DNA of 49,080 nt from Alphaproteobacteria bacterium. GTDB lineage: Bacteria > Pseudomonadota > Alphaproteobacteria > JAUXUR01. Below, in pieces: positions 8,874 to 17,791 of this stretch (position 1 is its first letter; each line of letters begins with the position of its first letter). The position numbers were made by a program, and so were the translations under genes. The DNA is taken from positions 1 through 49,080 of the forward strand of contig JAUYSY010000014.1 of NCBI GenBank assembly GCA_030696155.1. The letters are read 5' to 3'. Under the pieces are notes generated by a model that saw nothing but the letters and a program-made list of their open reading frames with translations, was not told where the DNA came from and did no database searches.

Positions 8874-9797
8874 TTACATACGGACTTTGACGCCTGCAGT
8901 AAGTGGGAATGAGAAAGCTGTTTTAGGTGAACGTGTAACTTTAGAAAACACTGTGTAATTGTTGCCTGCACCTTGTGTGCGGTAAACAAGATTTGTTTTC
9001 TTATTTGTTTTAATGCCTGTTGAAGCGATAGCTTCAGCCATTGCAACCAAAGACACTTGTTCGCTTACACGTAAGTCAAAACCAGCTTGTAATCCAGCAC
9101 TGAACCCAATTGAGTTTTTGTAAAGTGGAAGAGAGTATTTAGCTGTTTTAGGATTTGTGTAGTCAAATGAATTCCCAAGAAGAGTTGTACCTACAGTGCG
9201 AATGCTTGTTGTATCTTTAACTTTATGTTTGCCATGTGTATGACGTGTAAGTCCTAATTTACCACCGACAAAAGGTGAGAATTTAGAATCTAAATCAAAG
9301 AAATAGCGTCCACCAAGATGAAAACCATAAGAAGCATAATTGCCTTGCTTATATTTTGAAACTAAATCTGTTGTTTTAGTGCCAGTGCTATACGCATTTG
9401 TATAGTTTTTAGTGCTAATATTTTTACGAATAGAAGTTTGTTTTTTGCCACTTGCTTTTGTGTAATCAAAGCCAAAAAATACTTCAACATTGTCCATTGG
9501 TGCATAACCAAGATCAATACCAAAAGTGTAAGGCATGTTATGTGATTTTGCATTATAAGATCTACGAACAAAAGTATTGTCTGTTACGTCTTGATTGCTA
9601 GCAGGAAAGTTTACTTTTTGACCTGGTGTTGTTTTGGTAAATGTACGTGTAACGCGTGCATCTTTAGAGCTTGTTGGGGCAATACCAGCGTGCGGTGTTA
9701 CTGTGAATTGGCCTTCTTTAACAGCAAGTTCTGCATTTGTTTGTGCTGCAAATAAGGATGTTGCTAAGAGCGCAGTGCTCAATAAAATTCTTTTCAT
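8874..9797 (-). CDS. outer-membrane beta-barrel protein, paralog 4
   Basis: A 307-residue exported barrel protein, first of the four copies in transcription order. GGAGG precedes the ATG. The signal peptide is followed directly by ELAVKEGQFTVTPHAGIAPTSS; the GGTxDMG motif and Cys-containing linker of paralogs 2 and 3 are missing. Shared motifs are DARVTRTFTKTTPGQKV, DLGYAPMDNVEVFFGFDYT and FSPFVGGKLGLTRHTHGKH. An insertion of about 20 residues after the HGKH motif makes its putative surface loop longest of the set. It ends in VKVRM. The function is not known. Confidence 0.85.
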   Translation of the reverse strand: MKRILLSTALLATSLFAAQTNAELAVKEGQFTVTPHAGIAPTSSKDARVTRTFTKTTPGQKVNFPASNQDVTDNTFVRRSYNAKSHNMPYTFGIDLGYAPMDNVEVFFGFDYTKASGKKQTSIRKNISTKNYTNAYSTGTKTTDLVSKYKQGNYASYGFHLGGRYFFDLDSKFSPFVGGKLGLTRHTHGKHKVKDTTSIRTVGTTLLGNSFDYTNPKTAKYSLPLYKNSIGFSAGLQAGFDLRVSEQVSLVAMAEAIASTGIKTNKKTNLVYRTQGAGNNYTVFSKVTRSPKTAFSFPLTAGVKVRM

Positions 9798-9903
9798 TGA
9801 AAAACCTCCAAAAAATTAAAATATCAACCTGGCGCATGATGTTATAATCATTGACGTAGATCCAGTTGATGAACAAATAATATGTCAGTTAGACAGACAA
9901 GGA

Positions 9904-9919
9904 AATGATATATGTCATT
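9904..9919. promoter_or_regulatory. imperfect palindrome upstream of paralog 4
   Basis: AATGATATATGTCATT is a near-palindrome about 110 bases upstream of the start at 9797. A second one, TATATGACGTTATATA, lies at 9961-9976. Both resemble the 8630-8645 palindrome in their TGA...TCA half-sites and could be operator sites for the cluster. The proposal rests on symmetry alone. Confidence 0.3.
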
Positions 9920-10070
9920 ATTGGGAGTGTTTTTAAAAAAGAGTGTAACAATAAGACAACATATATGACGTTATATACATTAAATTGAATGGATTAGAAA
10001 AAGCGCATTAACTTTTAATTCACTTTTTATCGATAAGATGGTTTTATGATGATGAAAATTGGAGCGTGAA

Positions 10071-10400
10071 ATGTCTAAAAAATCTGGTGTGTATTTATTT
10101 TTTATCTCGATGCTTTTAACTCAAGCAGGATGTGCAAGTGAGGGATTAACAAACAAAAAAGTTAATTTAAGCTCAAACCATCACCTTGAATTGAAATGTA
10201 AGACATTAAAAACGAATGTTGGCATGGCCAATCATCAAGTGAAAATTGTTGAGCGTGAGGCGCACGCAAAATTGGGTAATCGTTTTAATAAGACGGAAAG
10301 ATCTTTGGGGAAACATCCTGATCTTCTGAACACCTATTCAATATCACTCGATAATTTAGCCCAAGCTGTTCAAAACTATAAAAGCCAACCCTGTCATTAA
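10071..10400 (+). CDS. small putative lipoprotein
   Basis: A 109-residue exported protein that I do not recognise. The start at 10071 has GGAG at good spacing. The N-terminus is a lysine-rich n-region, a hydrophobic stretch and then LTQAGC, which resembles a lipobox (A-G-C) although Gln at -3 is unusual, so lipidation is not certain. The remainder is polar and helical with two further cysteines (LKC near residue 44, PCH at the end). It ends 12 bases before an ABC exporter gene and is likely co-transcribed with it, which may hint at an envelope role. Confidence 0.7.
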   Translation: MSKKSGVYLFFISMLLTQAGCASEGLTNKKVNLSSNHHLELKCKTLKTNVGMANHQVKIVEREAHAKLGNRFNKTERSLGKHPDLLNTYSISLDNLAQAVQNYKSQPCH

Positions 10401-10412
10401 GAATAAGATAAT

Positions 10413-12152
10413 ATGAAATTACTATCATGGCGCGAGATTCTAAAATTATTAAACCCTCCTTTTTGGCCAATTTTTTTTGGATTTTGCGCTATTCTTATTG
10501 CAAGTGTAACTTTTTTAGCTTTTGGACTAGGCGTCAAGTTCTTGATTGATAAGGGCTTCGTGAGTCAAAATCCAGAGATTTTAAATCAAGGCCTTCTCTA
10601 TTTAGGCATCATTATTTTTGTTTTATCGTGTTCAAGTTATGTAAGATATTATTGTCTTAATTGGGCAAGCGAAAATGCGCTTTTAAAACTAAAAGATAGA
10701 TTTTTTCAGCATAATATTCACCAAGATCGTTATTTTTATCAAAAAGAATCTTTGGGATCGCTTGTTACGCATTTCAGTCAAGATTTAACCTTTGTGCAAA
10801 CAACACTCAGCCAAACAATGCCTGTTATGGTGCGTAATATATTGCTTTTTATGGGTGGTGTTTTTCTTTTATTTTGGACAAATTTTGAACTTGCAAGTAT
10901 CGCCTTATTGCTTATACCGATTATCCTTTTGCCAAGTCTATGGATTGCAAAAAAAATAAAAGTTTTTTCGCAAAAAATTCAAATGGATCAACAAGATCAA
11001 ACGCAGTTTTTAATGGAAGTTTTTGGTCAAATTCCTTTTATTCAAGCAAGTGCTAAAGAAAATTATTTTCATCAATATTATAAGCAAAAATTAAATGCCT
11101 TTAAGGATATTATCCAAAAAAGACTTCGTTTACGTTCTGCGCTCATTATGATTGTTTTTACGCTCGTTTTTGGTGGTATTGGATTTGTGCTTTGGTATGG
11201 TGGGCACCAAGTATTTTCGCGTGACATAAGTGCAGGCGATTTATCAAGTTTTATCTTTTATGCCATTATAGCCGCGTCTTCACTAAGTGTTATAAGCGAA
11301 AGTCATCAAGAACTTAGTCAAATGAAGCTTATACTCACCAAAATAGCAGTTTTGCTGGATTATAAATCTGAAATATTTTCGCCTTTAAATCCTTTATTTT
11401 TTAAAAATGAAACACCAGAACTTATTTTTGATGCAATCAATTTTGCCTATCCTGGGATGGATCAGGGTCAAAAAGCGTTACAGGATATTCATCTTAAAAT
11501 TAAAAAAGGTCATAAAATTGGTTTGGTGGGTGCGTCAGGCAGTGGTAAATCAACCTTATTTCGTCTTTTGTTGCGCCTTTATGATCCGAATAATGGCCAA
11601 ATTTTGTGGAATGGCAGCCCATTAAACCAATTTGATTTAAAAGAATTGCGCTCAAAAATAGCTTATATCCCGCAAGAGCCTGTCATTTTTTCAAATACTA
11701 TTCGTGAAAATTTGACATTGGGTGAAAAAATTGAAACAGATAGACTCATTGAAGCTGCTAAATTAGGCCAATGCTATGATTTTATACAAAAATTGCCACA
11801 GGGTTTCGAAACATTCATTGCTGCATCAAAAGGGGGTATAGGCATTGAATTATCAGGTGGCGAAAAACAACGTCTTGCTTTGACCCGCGCATTTTTACAA
11901 AATCCATTACTTATTTTGCTTGATGAAGTCACGAATGCTTTGGATAATCAAAATGATGTCTTGATTCAAAAAGCATTGCACTTTTTGATGCAAGATAGAA
12001 CGAGCATCGTTATTGCGCATAAATTATCCACAATTGAACAATTAGATTGGATTTTTGTGCTTGATCAAGGAAAATTAGTTGAAGAAGGGACGCATCTTGA
12101 TTTGCTGTCGAAAGATGGGTTTTATGCGAAACAATATTACGCCCTTATTTAA
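10413..12152 (+). CDS. MsbA-like ABC exporter, fused transmembrane and ATPase domains
   Basis: A half-transporter of 579 residues: six predicted membrane helices in the first 310 residues, then an ATPase domain with Walker A (GASGSGKST, near residue 374), Q-loop (IPQEPVIF), signature (LSGGEKQR), Walker B (LLILLDEV) and H-loop (IVIAHKLST). The D-loop reads DEVTNALD instead of the common DEATSALD. The architecture is that of lipid or multidrug exporters such as MsbA; with a glycosyltransferase and asnB next door, export of a lipid-linked envelope component is plausible but not shown. It lies 12 bases after the small lipoprotein gene and ends 10 bases before an inverted-repeat element. Confidence 0.88.
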   Translation: MKLLSWREILKLLNPPFWPIFFGFCAILIASVTFLAFGLGVKFLIDKGFVSQNPEILNQGLLYLGIIIFVLSCSSYVRYYCLNWASENALLKLKDRFFQHNIHQDRYFYQKESLGSLVTHFSQDLTFVQTTLSQTMPVMVRNILLFMGGVFLLFWTNFELASIALLLIPIILLPSLWIAKKIKVFSQKIQMDQQDQTQFLMEVFGQIPFIQASAKENYFHQYYKQKLNAFKDIIQKRLRLRSALIMIVFTLVFGGIGFVLWYGGHQVFSRDISAGDLSSFIFYAIIAASSLSVISESHQELSQMKLILTKIAVLLDYKSEIFSPLNPLFFKNETPELIFDAINFAYPGMDQGQKALQDIHLKIKKGHKIGLVGASGSGKSTLFRLLLRLYDPNNGQILWNGSPLNQFDLKELRSKIAYIPQEPVIFSNTIRENLTLGEKIETDRLIEAAKLGQCYDFIQKLPQGFETFIAASKGGIGIELSGGEKQRLALTRAFLQNPLLILLDEVTNALDNQNDVLIQKALHFLMQDRTSIVIAHKLSTIEQLDWIFVLDQGKLVEEGTHLDLLSKDGFYAKQYYALI

Positions 12153-12162
12153 TTTATTTTAT

Positions 12163-12307
12163 TAGACTTCTTTCGAAAGTCGCTAATGTGAGGCGAGTGA
12201 TAGAAGATTCAGCACGGAAGACCGTTCTGTATTCTTCATACATGAGGATCTGAGCACTGAAACGACGTATCAATCGACCACAGTAGTAGAGTTTCAAAAG
12301 AAGTCTA
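12163..12307. repeat. TIR element subfamily III, copy C (between ABC exporter and glycosyltransferase)
   Basis: A 145-bp element. The left end TAGACTTCTTTCGAAAGTC and the reverse complement of the right end TAGACTTCTTTTGAAACTC match at 17 of 19 bases. It is flanked by TTTAT on both sides (12158-12162, 12308-12312), a possible target duplication, though AT-rich DNA weakens this. The core at 12228-12246 (TGTATTC...TACATGAG) is shared with subfamilies I and II. It codes for no transposase. Its right end contains the stop codon of the glycosyltransferase gene. Confidence 0.75.
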
Positions 12308-13423
12308 TTTATAAAGCTCAAGTGTTTGCGCAATAACAGCCTCGATACTGAAATGATCTTCAACAAGCTTGCGACTTTCTTTGCCCATTTTTTGACGTAA
12401 TGCAGCATCGAAAGCTAGTTTTTTGAGGGCCTCTTTAAGGGCAAAAGCATCTTTTGCAGGGACAAGAAAGCCATTTAAACCATCAATGCAGATTTCACGG
12501 CAACCTGGCACATCCGTTGCAATAATGGGGCGGCCACAAGACGCAGCTTCTAACAATGATTTGGGTAATCCTTCCCGATAAGATGGAAGTACGGCAATAT
12601 GCGTGCGCGCCCAAAAATCAGCAATTTTTGTTTGGTGTCCAAGCCAAGTAATAAGCCCTTTATTTTCCCATGCTTTAATATCTTCTTCTTTAAGGGAGGA
12701 TGGATTATGGGGATCAGGCGCACCAATAAAAATAATCTTAAGGGGCACATTTTCTTTTTTTAGCATTTGCGCGGCTTCTATAAGCTCAACCACACCTTTG
12801 TCTTTAAGCATACGTGCGACAAATAAAGCTGTAATTTCACCCTCTGGTTCAGGACTGAAAGGAAAATCTGAAAGATGGACGCCTGATCCGCGAATCAAAT
12901 GTAATTTTTCAGTTTTGGCTAATTTTTGCGTTTTAAAAAAATTTAAATCATCCACATTTTGAAGGATAATATCTGATTTTGTGCGTTTAAATATAAATCT
13001 AAAAAGAGTGAGTGCGACAAAAGAAGCTGTTTTAATGGTGACTTTGGTGGACGTAAATAAATAGCCTAACCCTGTAAAAGCATTAATGATTTTGGGTTTT
13101 TTCTTTAAAAAAAGGCATGCGATCGTGCCGTAAAGAATGGGTTTTAAGGCAACGTGATGAATGATATCGGGTTGTATTTCGTTGTAAATTTTTTTGATGC
13201 TGCGAATATGGTTAAGTTCAGTTAAGGGGTTAGTGCCTTTGCGTTCAAGGTTCAAAGGCATTAGTTTTAAACCTGCATCTGTAATAACGGAACCGTGGTT
13301 GTTAACATTTGTCATAACGTAAACATCATATCCGTTTTGGCGTGCTGCTTTAGCAAGTTCTAGGCGATGCGAACAAAAATAATGGTCTTCTGTTACAAAA
13401 TAAAGAAGCTTTTTCTTATCCAT
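12305..13423 (-). CDS. GT4-family glycosyltransferase
   Basis: A cytoplasmic or membrane-associated GT-B fold glycosyltransferase, 372 residues from the ATG at 13423, which has AAGGA upstream. The N-terminal Rossmann half (LLYFVTEDHYFCSHRLELAKAA) is the acceptor side. The C-terminal half has FVARMLKDKGVVELIEA and the EX7E-type motif in EGLPKSLLEAASCGRPIIATD, which binds the nucleotide sugar. Similar enzymes build O-antigen, capsule or glycoprotein glycans; the sugar cannot be told. It overlaps the end of asnB by 8 bases, so the two are coupled. Its TAG stop codon is the first three bases of the TIR element at 12163-12307, so the original C-terminus may have differed. Confidence 0.9.
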   Translation of the reverse strand: MDKKKLLYFVTEDHYFCSHRLELAKAARQNGYDVYVMTNVNNHGSVITDAGLKLMPLNLERKGTNPLTELNHIRSIKKIYNEIQPDIIHHVALKPILYGTIACLFLKKKPKIINAFTGLGYLFTSTKVTIKTASFVALTLFRFIFKRTKSDIILQNVDDLNFFKTQKLAKTEKLHLIRGSGVHLSDFPFSPEPEGEITALFVARMLKDKGVVELIEAAQMLKKENVPLKIIFIGAPDPHNPSSLKEEDIKAWENKGLITWLGHQTKIADFWARTHIAVLPSYREGLPKSLLEAASCGRPIIATDVPGCREICIDGLNGFLVPAKDAFALKEALKKLAFDAALRQKMGKESRKLVEDHFSIEAVIAQTLELYK

Positions 13424-15320
13424 TAATGTTTTCCTTTTGCGCCCATTCTGCAAACATTAACATTGTCCATAATTGGTGCATCGATTCACTGCGTCCTTTT
13501 GTAAAGCCAATCCATTTTTCTTGAATTAAGGTATGGTTTAAGAAATCAAGATTGCGGAAAGATTTTGAATACAACAGATCTTCAGCCCACCCCCGTAATT
13601 CGGTACTTAACCAATTTTTAAGGGGGATTGCAAAACCTGATTTAGGGCGATCATATAATGCGTTGGGGATATATGATTTGAGCAATGTACGTAAAGCCCA
13701 TTTGGGCGTGTAATCATTTAACTTCATATCATAAGGCATTGAATTTGCATAAGAAACAACGCGATAATCTAGGAAGGGATTCCGGGCTTCGAGTGCATAA
13801 GCCATGGACGCCCGATCAACTTTGGTTAGAATATCGTCAGGCAAATAATATTGATAATCCAGGCTTTGAATAGATTCAACTAAATTTTGAGTATTATTGG
13901 GGATAAGGTCTAATTTTTTTCCTTTAGACATTAAAGCATCAGTATCTGACCATTGACCAAAAAGATGCGCGTAAAGATCATCAATATTGGATTGCGCTAA
14001 GCTATTGGAAAATTTGTGAATTTTATCGCCAATCATTTTAGGACGTATTGTTGATGGCAAAAATTTTAAAATTTTATCGTAATGATCAGGGGAGAGAAAT
14101 AAAAGGGGACTAAGGAGTGCTTTTTTAACTTTGGGTGAATAATCCCAAAATTTTTTGAAACGTTCCAATATGGGGTAACGATTATAACCTAAAAACAATT
14201 CGTCTCCGCCATCGCCGCTTAAAGCAACCGTTACGTGTTGACGTGTTAGTTTTGATAAAAGCAATGTAGGAATGGACGAGGAATCGCCAAAAGGCTCATC
14301 ATAGATGTTATTTAGGTTGGGGATAAGGGCCAATCCATCTTTAGGATCGACATAAAGACTTTGATGGTCTGTGCCTAAAAAGCCGGCGATTTTTTCAGCA
14401 TATGGGGCTTCATTATGTTCGGCACTTGTAAAACCAATTGAAAATGTTTTGATAGGCGTTGTGCTTTGTTTTTGCATCATGGCAGTGATGAGTGAGCTAT
14501 CGATGCCGCCTGATAATAAGGCGCCAATGGGTACGTCTGAAAACATGCGAATTTTAACAGCATCACACATTAAATGATCGAGACCTTGTAAGATATCTTC
14601 TTGGGTTTTCGGTACATCCATTTTCGGCATGTGCCAATAACGGTGATGTTGAATATCACGCGTTTGAAGGTCGATTTTAAGATAATGTCCGGGCTCTAAT
14701 TTATGGGTGTTTTGATAGATTGATAAAGGCGCTGGAATAAACCCTAAGCGAAAATAATTGTAAAGCGCATCAATATTGAGTTCTTTTTTAAAATCCGGCA
14801 AAAATTTTAAGGCTTTGAGTTCTGAGGCAAAGCCAAGAATATCATCATCCCGTGACCAATAAAGCGGTTTAACACCCATGCGATCGCGGACAAGGTAAAA
14901 ATCGTTTCGTGTTTTATCGTAATAAGCAAAAGCAAACATACCATTTAATTTAGGTAATGTTTTGTCTATACCCCAATAAATGAGTGCTTTTAAAAGGACT
15001 TCAGTGTCCGATTGGCTTTTGAAAGAAACATTATTTTCATGTAATTCGTGTTGAATATCCTTAAAATTATAAATTTCACCATTATAAACAAGGATATGAT
15101 TAGAATCATTTGAAAGGTAAGGCTGATGACCTAAAGGGGAGAGGTCTAAAATTGCGAGACGACGATGCCCTAATCCAATATTTTTTTCAGGCTCAACCCA
15201 AATACCTTCATCGTCGGGTCCACGATGTTGCAAAGAATCCGTCATTAATTGTGTTATATTGCGAAGTTGTTCTTCGTTCAATCGTTTTTTAAAATCAATA
15301 AAGCCTGCAATGCCGCACAT
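13416..15320 (-). CDS. asnB: asparagine synthase (glutamine-hydrolysing)
   Basis: AsnB makes asparagine from aspartate, glutamine and ATP; homologs inside glycan clusters amidate sugar carboxyl groups instead. The protein (634 residues) starts with MCGIAGF, so Cys2 is the N-terminal nucleophile of the class II amidotransferase domain; RHRGPDDEG-like and GHRRLAI motifs follow. The synthetase domain has the PP-loop SGGIDSS near residue 265 and ALSGDGGDELFLGYNRY near 370. No clear Shine-Dalgarno sequence precedes the ATG. It is followed by a GT4 glycosyltransferase with overlapping ends, a pairing that favours a surface-polysaccharide role. A TIR element lies 19 bases upstream of its start. Confidence 0.93.
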   Translation of the reverse strand: MCGIAGFIDFKKRLNEEQLRNITQLMTDSLQHRGPDDEGIWVEPEKNIGLGHRRLAILDLSPLGHQPYLSNDSNHILVYNGEIYNFKDIQHELHENNVSFKSQSDTEVLLKALIYWGIDKTLPKLNGMFAFAYYDKTRNDFYLVRDRMGVKPLYWSRDDDILGFASELKALKFLPDFKKELNIDALYNYFRLGFIPAPLSIYQNTHKLEPGHYLKIDLQTRDIQHHRYWHMPKMDVPKTQEDILQGLDHLMCDAVKIRMFSDVPIGALLSGGIDSSLITAMMQKQSTTPIKTFSIGFTSAEHNEAPYAEKIAGFLGTDHQSLYVDPKDGLALIPNLNNIYDEPFGDSSSIPTLLLSKLTRQHVTVALSGDGGDELFLGYNRYPILERFKKFWDYSPKVKKALLSPLLFLSPDHYDKILKFLPSTIRPKMIGDKIHKFSNSLAQSNIDDLYAHLFGQWSDTDALMSKGKKLDLIPNNTQNLVESIQSLDYQYYLPDDILTKVDRASMAYALEARNPFLDYRVVSYANSMPYDMKLNDYTPKWALRTLLKSYIPNALYDRPKSGFAIPLKNWLSTELRGWAEDLLYSKSFRNLDFLNHTLIQEKWIGFTKGRSESMHQLWTMLMFAEWAQKENING

Positions 15321-15339
15321 TTAATAGGTTTTTCTATGT

Positions 15340-15446
15340 TACAGTGAAATGACTTTGGATTGATGCGTCGTCGCTGCCGCTCTCATGTAGAAAAGGCTAC
15401 ACTTCGAGCGTTGCTCCTTGTCTGAATCTCAAATCATTTCACTATA
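15340..15446 (-). repeat. TIR element subfamily I, copy E (upstream of asnB)
   Basis: A 107-bp element with ends TACAGTGAAATGA and, on the other strand, TATAGTGAAATGA. The core hairpin (15382-15401) pairs CATGTAG with CTACA around AAAAGG. It is the only copy in this window that sits before a start codon rather than next to a stop codon. Its minus strand matches the copy at 36096-36201 around the core (GACAAGGA.CAACG..CGAA). Confidence 0.75.
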
Positions 15447-15529
15447 TATGGTTGATTGTTAGATGTGTATATTAGTATCAAAAAATGTGATCATTGGAAA
15501 CGATTAAAAAATTGTAAGTTCATAGAGAG

Positions 15530-15559
15530 AAAACAGGATCATTTAAAGATCCTGTTTTT
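15530..15559. terminator. rho-independent terminator after the LRR gene
   Basis: AAAACAGGATC (15530-15540) pairs perfectly with GATCCTGTTTT (15548-15558) around an ATTTAAA loop. On the minus strand the stem is followed by T-rich sequence. It lies 17 bases after the stop codon at 15576. Confidence 0.85.
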
Positions 15560-15575
15560 ACTGCGTGTTTAGGTA

Positions 15576-17471
15576 TTATTCTGTGCTTATCACACCCAAA
15601 AGTTCTAATACTTTTTGAGCGCCTTTTTCTTTCAAATTGGATTGATTGCCAGTTGTAAAAGGATTTTCTGTAAAATAAGATGACCATTCTTCAAAGTAAG
15701 TTTTATCAGTTTCGTTGTTCTTATTATTTGTTGTGATTTTGTTATTATTTGAAAATGAATTTCTTTCTGTTAGTGAAATAAAATCACTCCAATAGTCATG
15801 TTTAGATTTAGATTCTGATTCTGATTCAGTGGTTGTTGTTTTGTGTTTTAAATATTGAGCAATTTGTTCAACTGTAAAAAGTGTGTCTTCCTCTTCAATT
15901 TTTTTTGTGTGCTCAATAAGGCATTCGATAAGATAATGAGGTGTAAATTTTTTAAAAAAGGAGTCAAATACTTTCCAAGGGTCACATTCAAAGGAATCAT
16001 TTATAGGTTTGGTTGGGCGTTTATGTGTCATTTCTTTTATATAAGGTAGGCCAAGATCTGTATTTAGAATGGTTCTATAAAAAATTTTATTTGGGATTTG
16101 GTGCGTTTCGTTAATAGGTAAAAGGATTAAATCAAAGCATAATGCTTTTTTGTAAGCTATAAATTGACGTAATTTATCTTCTATATCTTCTATAAATTTC
16201 AAGTCTCTTTGTTGTAATTCTAATAAAGTAGGATAGATTAATTCTAAACATTTACTAGGTTTAACAGCAGCTTGTATAAGTTGATGCGTGAATGGAAAAA
16301 TGAGATCTGCATTATCATCATATGTTAATTTGATAAAAATATAGCTAAACGCTTTTTTTAAAAAACTTTTATTTTCAACGAGTGTTAAAGGTAGATTTTT
16401 ATTTTTGAGCGTAGGTAAGTCCCAGATTGTTGCTACAAATTTTGTAATGAGCGGAAAAACAATTTTTTCAAAACGTTTTTGGTTTGTTTTTGGATCATGT
16501 TCATCAGGTAAAAGTCCGGTTGATTCGTAAAAATCAATATAAAAACGTTCATAATGTTGTGTAAAATTGGTTCCTTCAAAAATTGAATTAACGATATGAA
16601 TCATTTGAGCAGGGTTTAAAATTGCTTCAGGTAAATTACTTAAATAAAATTTTGAAAGTGCTTCTATGTTAATATGAGGATGTTGTGTAATGTTTTCTTT
16701 ATAAGTTAATAATTTTGAAAATTTAGATTTTTTTTCTTCTTTTAGTTTTTTGTTTTTATATTTATCTCTTATAGAATCGAATTCAACTTGGCCAATATTT
16801 TCACCTTCACCTATTTCGTTTAAGTTGTATCTTGTTAGTTTAAGAGTTCTATCTGAGTTGCAGTCATAATCACTAATCCAACTTATTAAAAACCATGATT
16901 TAAACTCTTTAGGAATAATTTTTATGGGGTTATCTTCAAAAGAAAGTGTTATTTTGTTTATTTGCGCAAGCCAGGTTGGAAGTATGGTTATTTTATTATG
17001 ATCCATATAAAGTATATTTAATTCTAAATGTTTTAGACATTCAGGTACTTCTTTAAATGCATTATGATCTAGATGAAGTGTTTTAAGTTTTGTCAAATTT
17101 ATAAAATCAGCTGGTAAAGTTTCTATTTTATTATTTGAAAGATTGAGTTCAGTTAACTCAGTTAAAGTAGATAATTGATTAGGAACATCAGATATATTTG
17201 TATTTCGTAAGGAGAGTTTTTGTAACCAGGAAAGCGTATGGATTTGATCAATGTGATGTTTAATATATTTTTTATATGAGTTTATATCAGAATTAAAGCC
17301 AAAATCAATTTGTTGACTGTCTAAAATCATGTTTTTTAGGTGTTTTTTAACGTCATGATCTGCATCTTTTAAAAAGTCGTTTGTAATTTTTTCTTTTTCT
17401 TGGAAAGTGAGTGCATTTAAATTGAGTGCAAAAAACGATATAAAAAGCGTAACATATATGCGTTGAATCAT
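15576..17471 (-). CDS. exported leucine-rich-repeat protein
   Basis: A 631-residue protein with an N-terminal signal peptide (MIQRIYVTLFISFFALNLNA) and AAAGGAAAA before the start. Residues about 82-190 hold five leucine-rich repeats of the LxxLxLxxNxIxxLP type (for example LTELNLSNNKIETLP and LKTLHLDHNAFKEVP). The remaining 430 residues are helical, acidic to neutral and match no family I recognise. LRR proteins of this type in intracellular bacteria often bind host proteins; an effector or surface role is inferred, not shown. No catalytic E3-ligase Cys motif was found after the LRRs. It is a single-gene unit with its own terminator. Confidence 0.85.
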   Translation of the reverse strand: MIQRIYVTLFISFFALNLNALTFQEKEKITNDFLKDADHDVKKHLKNMILDSQQIDFGFNSDINSYKKYIKHHIDQIHTLSWLQKLSLRNTNISDVPNQLSTLTELTELNLSNNKIETLPADFINLTKLKTLHLDHNAFKEVPECLKHLELNILYMDHNKITILPTWLAQINKITLSFEDNPIKIIPKEFKSWFLISWISDYDCNSDRTLKLTRYNLNEIGEGENIGQVEFDSIRDKYKNKKLKEEKKSKFSKLLTYKENITQHPHINIEALSKFYLSNLPEAILNPAQMIHIVNSIFEGTNFTQHYERFYIDFYESTGLLPDEHDPKTNQKRFEKIVFPLITKFVATIWDLPTLKNKNLPLTLVENKSFLKKAFSYIFIKLTYDDNADLIFPFTHQLIQAAVKPSKCLELIYPTLLELQQRDLKFIEDIEDKLRQFIAYKKALCFDLILLPINETHQIPNKIFYRTILNTDLGLPYIKEMTHKRPTKPINDSFECDPWKVFDSFFKKFTPHYLIECLIEHTKKIEEEDTLFTVEQIAQYLKHKTTTTESESESKSKHDYWSDFISLTERNSFSNNNKITTNNKNNETDKTYFEEWSSYFTENPFTTGNQSNLKEKGAQKVLELLGVISTE

Positions 17472-17563
17472 GATTTTCCTTTGAATTTTTATTATACTAA
17501 CTTAATGAATTTATAGAGCAAAATTTATAAATGAGGCAAGTAAAAAAAATATTTATTATCTTA

Positions 17564-17722
17564 TTTAATAAGATGCATGATCATTTCTTTTGCGATTCAT
17601 AATAATTTCTGCCATCACAATGCCGAGTAAATGAACAACACAATAAGGGTTGCAAGGGCGTTAATTTCAGGGCTAACGCCTGTTCTGATGGATGCATATA
17701 TGGCCATGGGAAGGGTTGTAAA
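17564..17722 (-). pseudogene. decayed copy of the potC 3' end
   Basis: This stretch aligns with the last ~50 codons of the intact potC gene (22659-22817), including the stop codon. The minus strand reads LPMAIYASIRTGVSPEINA and LATLIVLFI in one frame, then after a one-base deletion GIVMAEIIMNRKRND in another. The frame break and the lack of the rest of potC mark it as a non-functional fragment. It lies in the same orientation as the intact gene, about 5.1 kb away, so the two form direct repeats around the genes at 17818 and 20092. Confidence 0.85.
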
Positions 17723-17733
17723 AGAGTTATAGA

Positions 17734-17791
17734 GTCATTCAATTTTAGGTTGAAACATTGCGCTCGTTGTTTGAGCCTAAAATTAAATGAC
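17734..17791. repeat. 58-nt imperfect palindrome
   Basis: The arm GTCATTCAATTTTAGG... and the reverse complement of the right end, GTCATTTAATTTTAGG..., match at 21 of 24 positions around a 10-base loop. It lies between the potC fragment and the stop codon of the gene at 17818, so it could form a strong RNA hairpin at the 3' end of that mRNA, but it has no T run. Confidence 0.65.

Noticed and set aside
12154..12408. A minus-strand frame of 84 codons over element C
   Set aside because: It overlaps the glycosyltransferase 3' end in another frame and its sequence is the inverted-repeat element.
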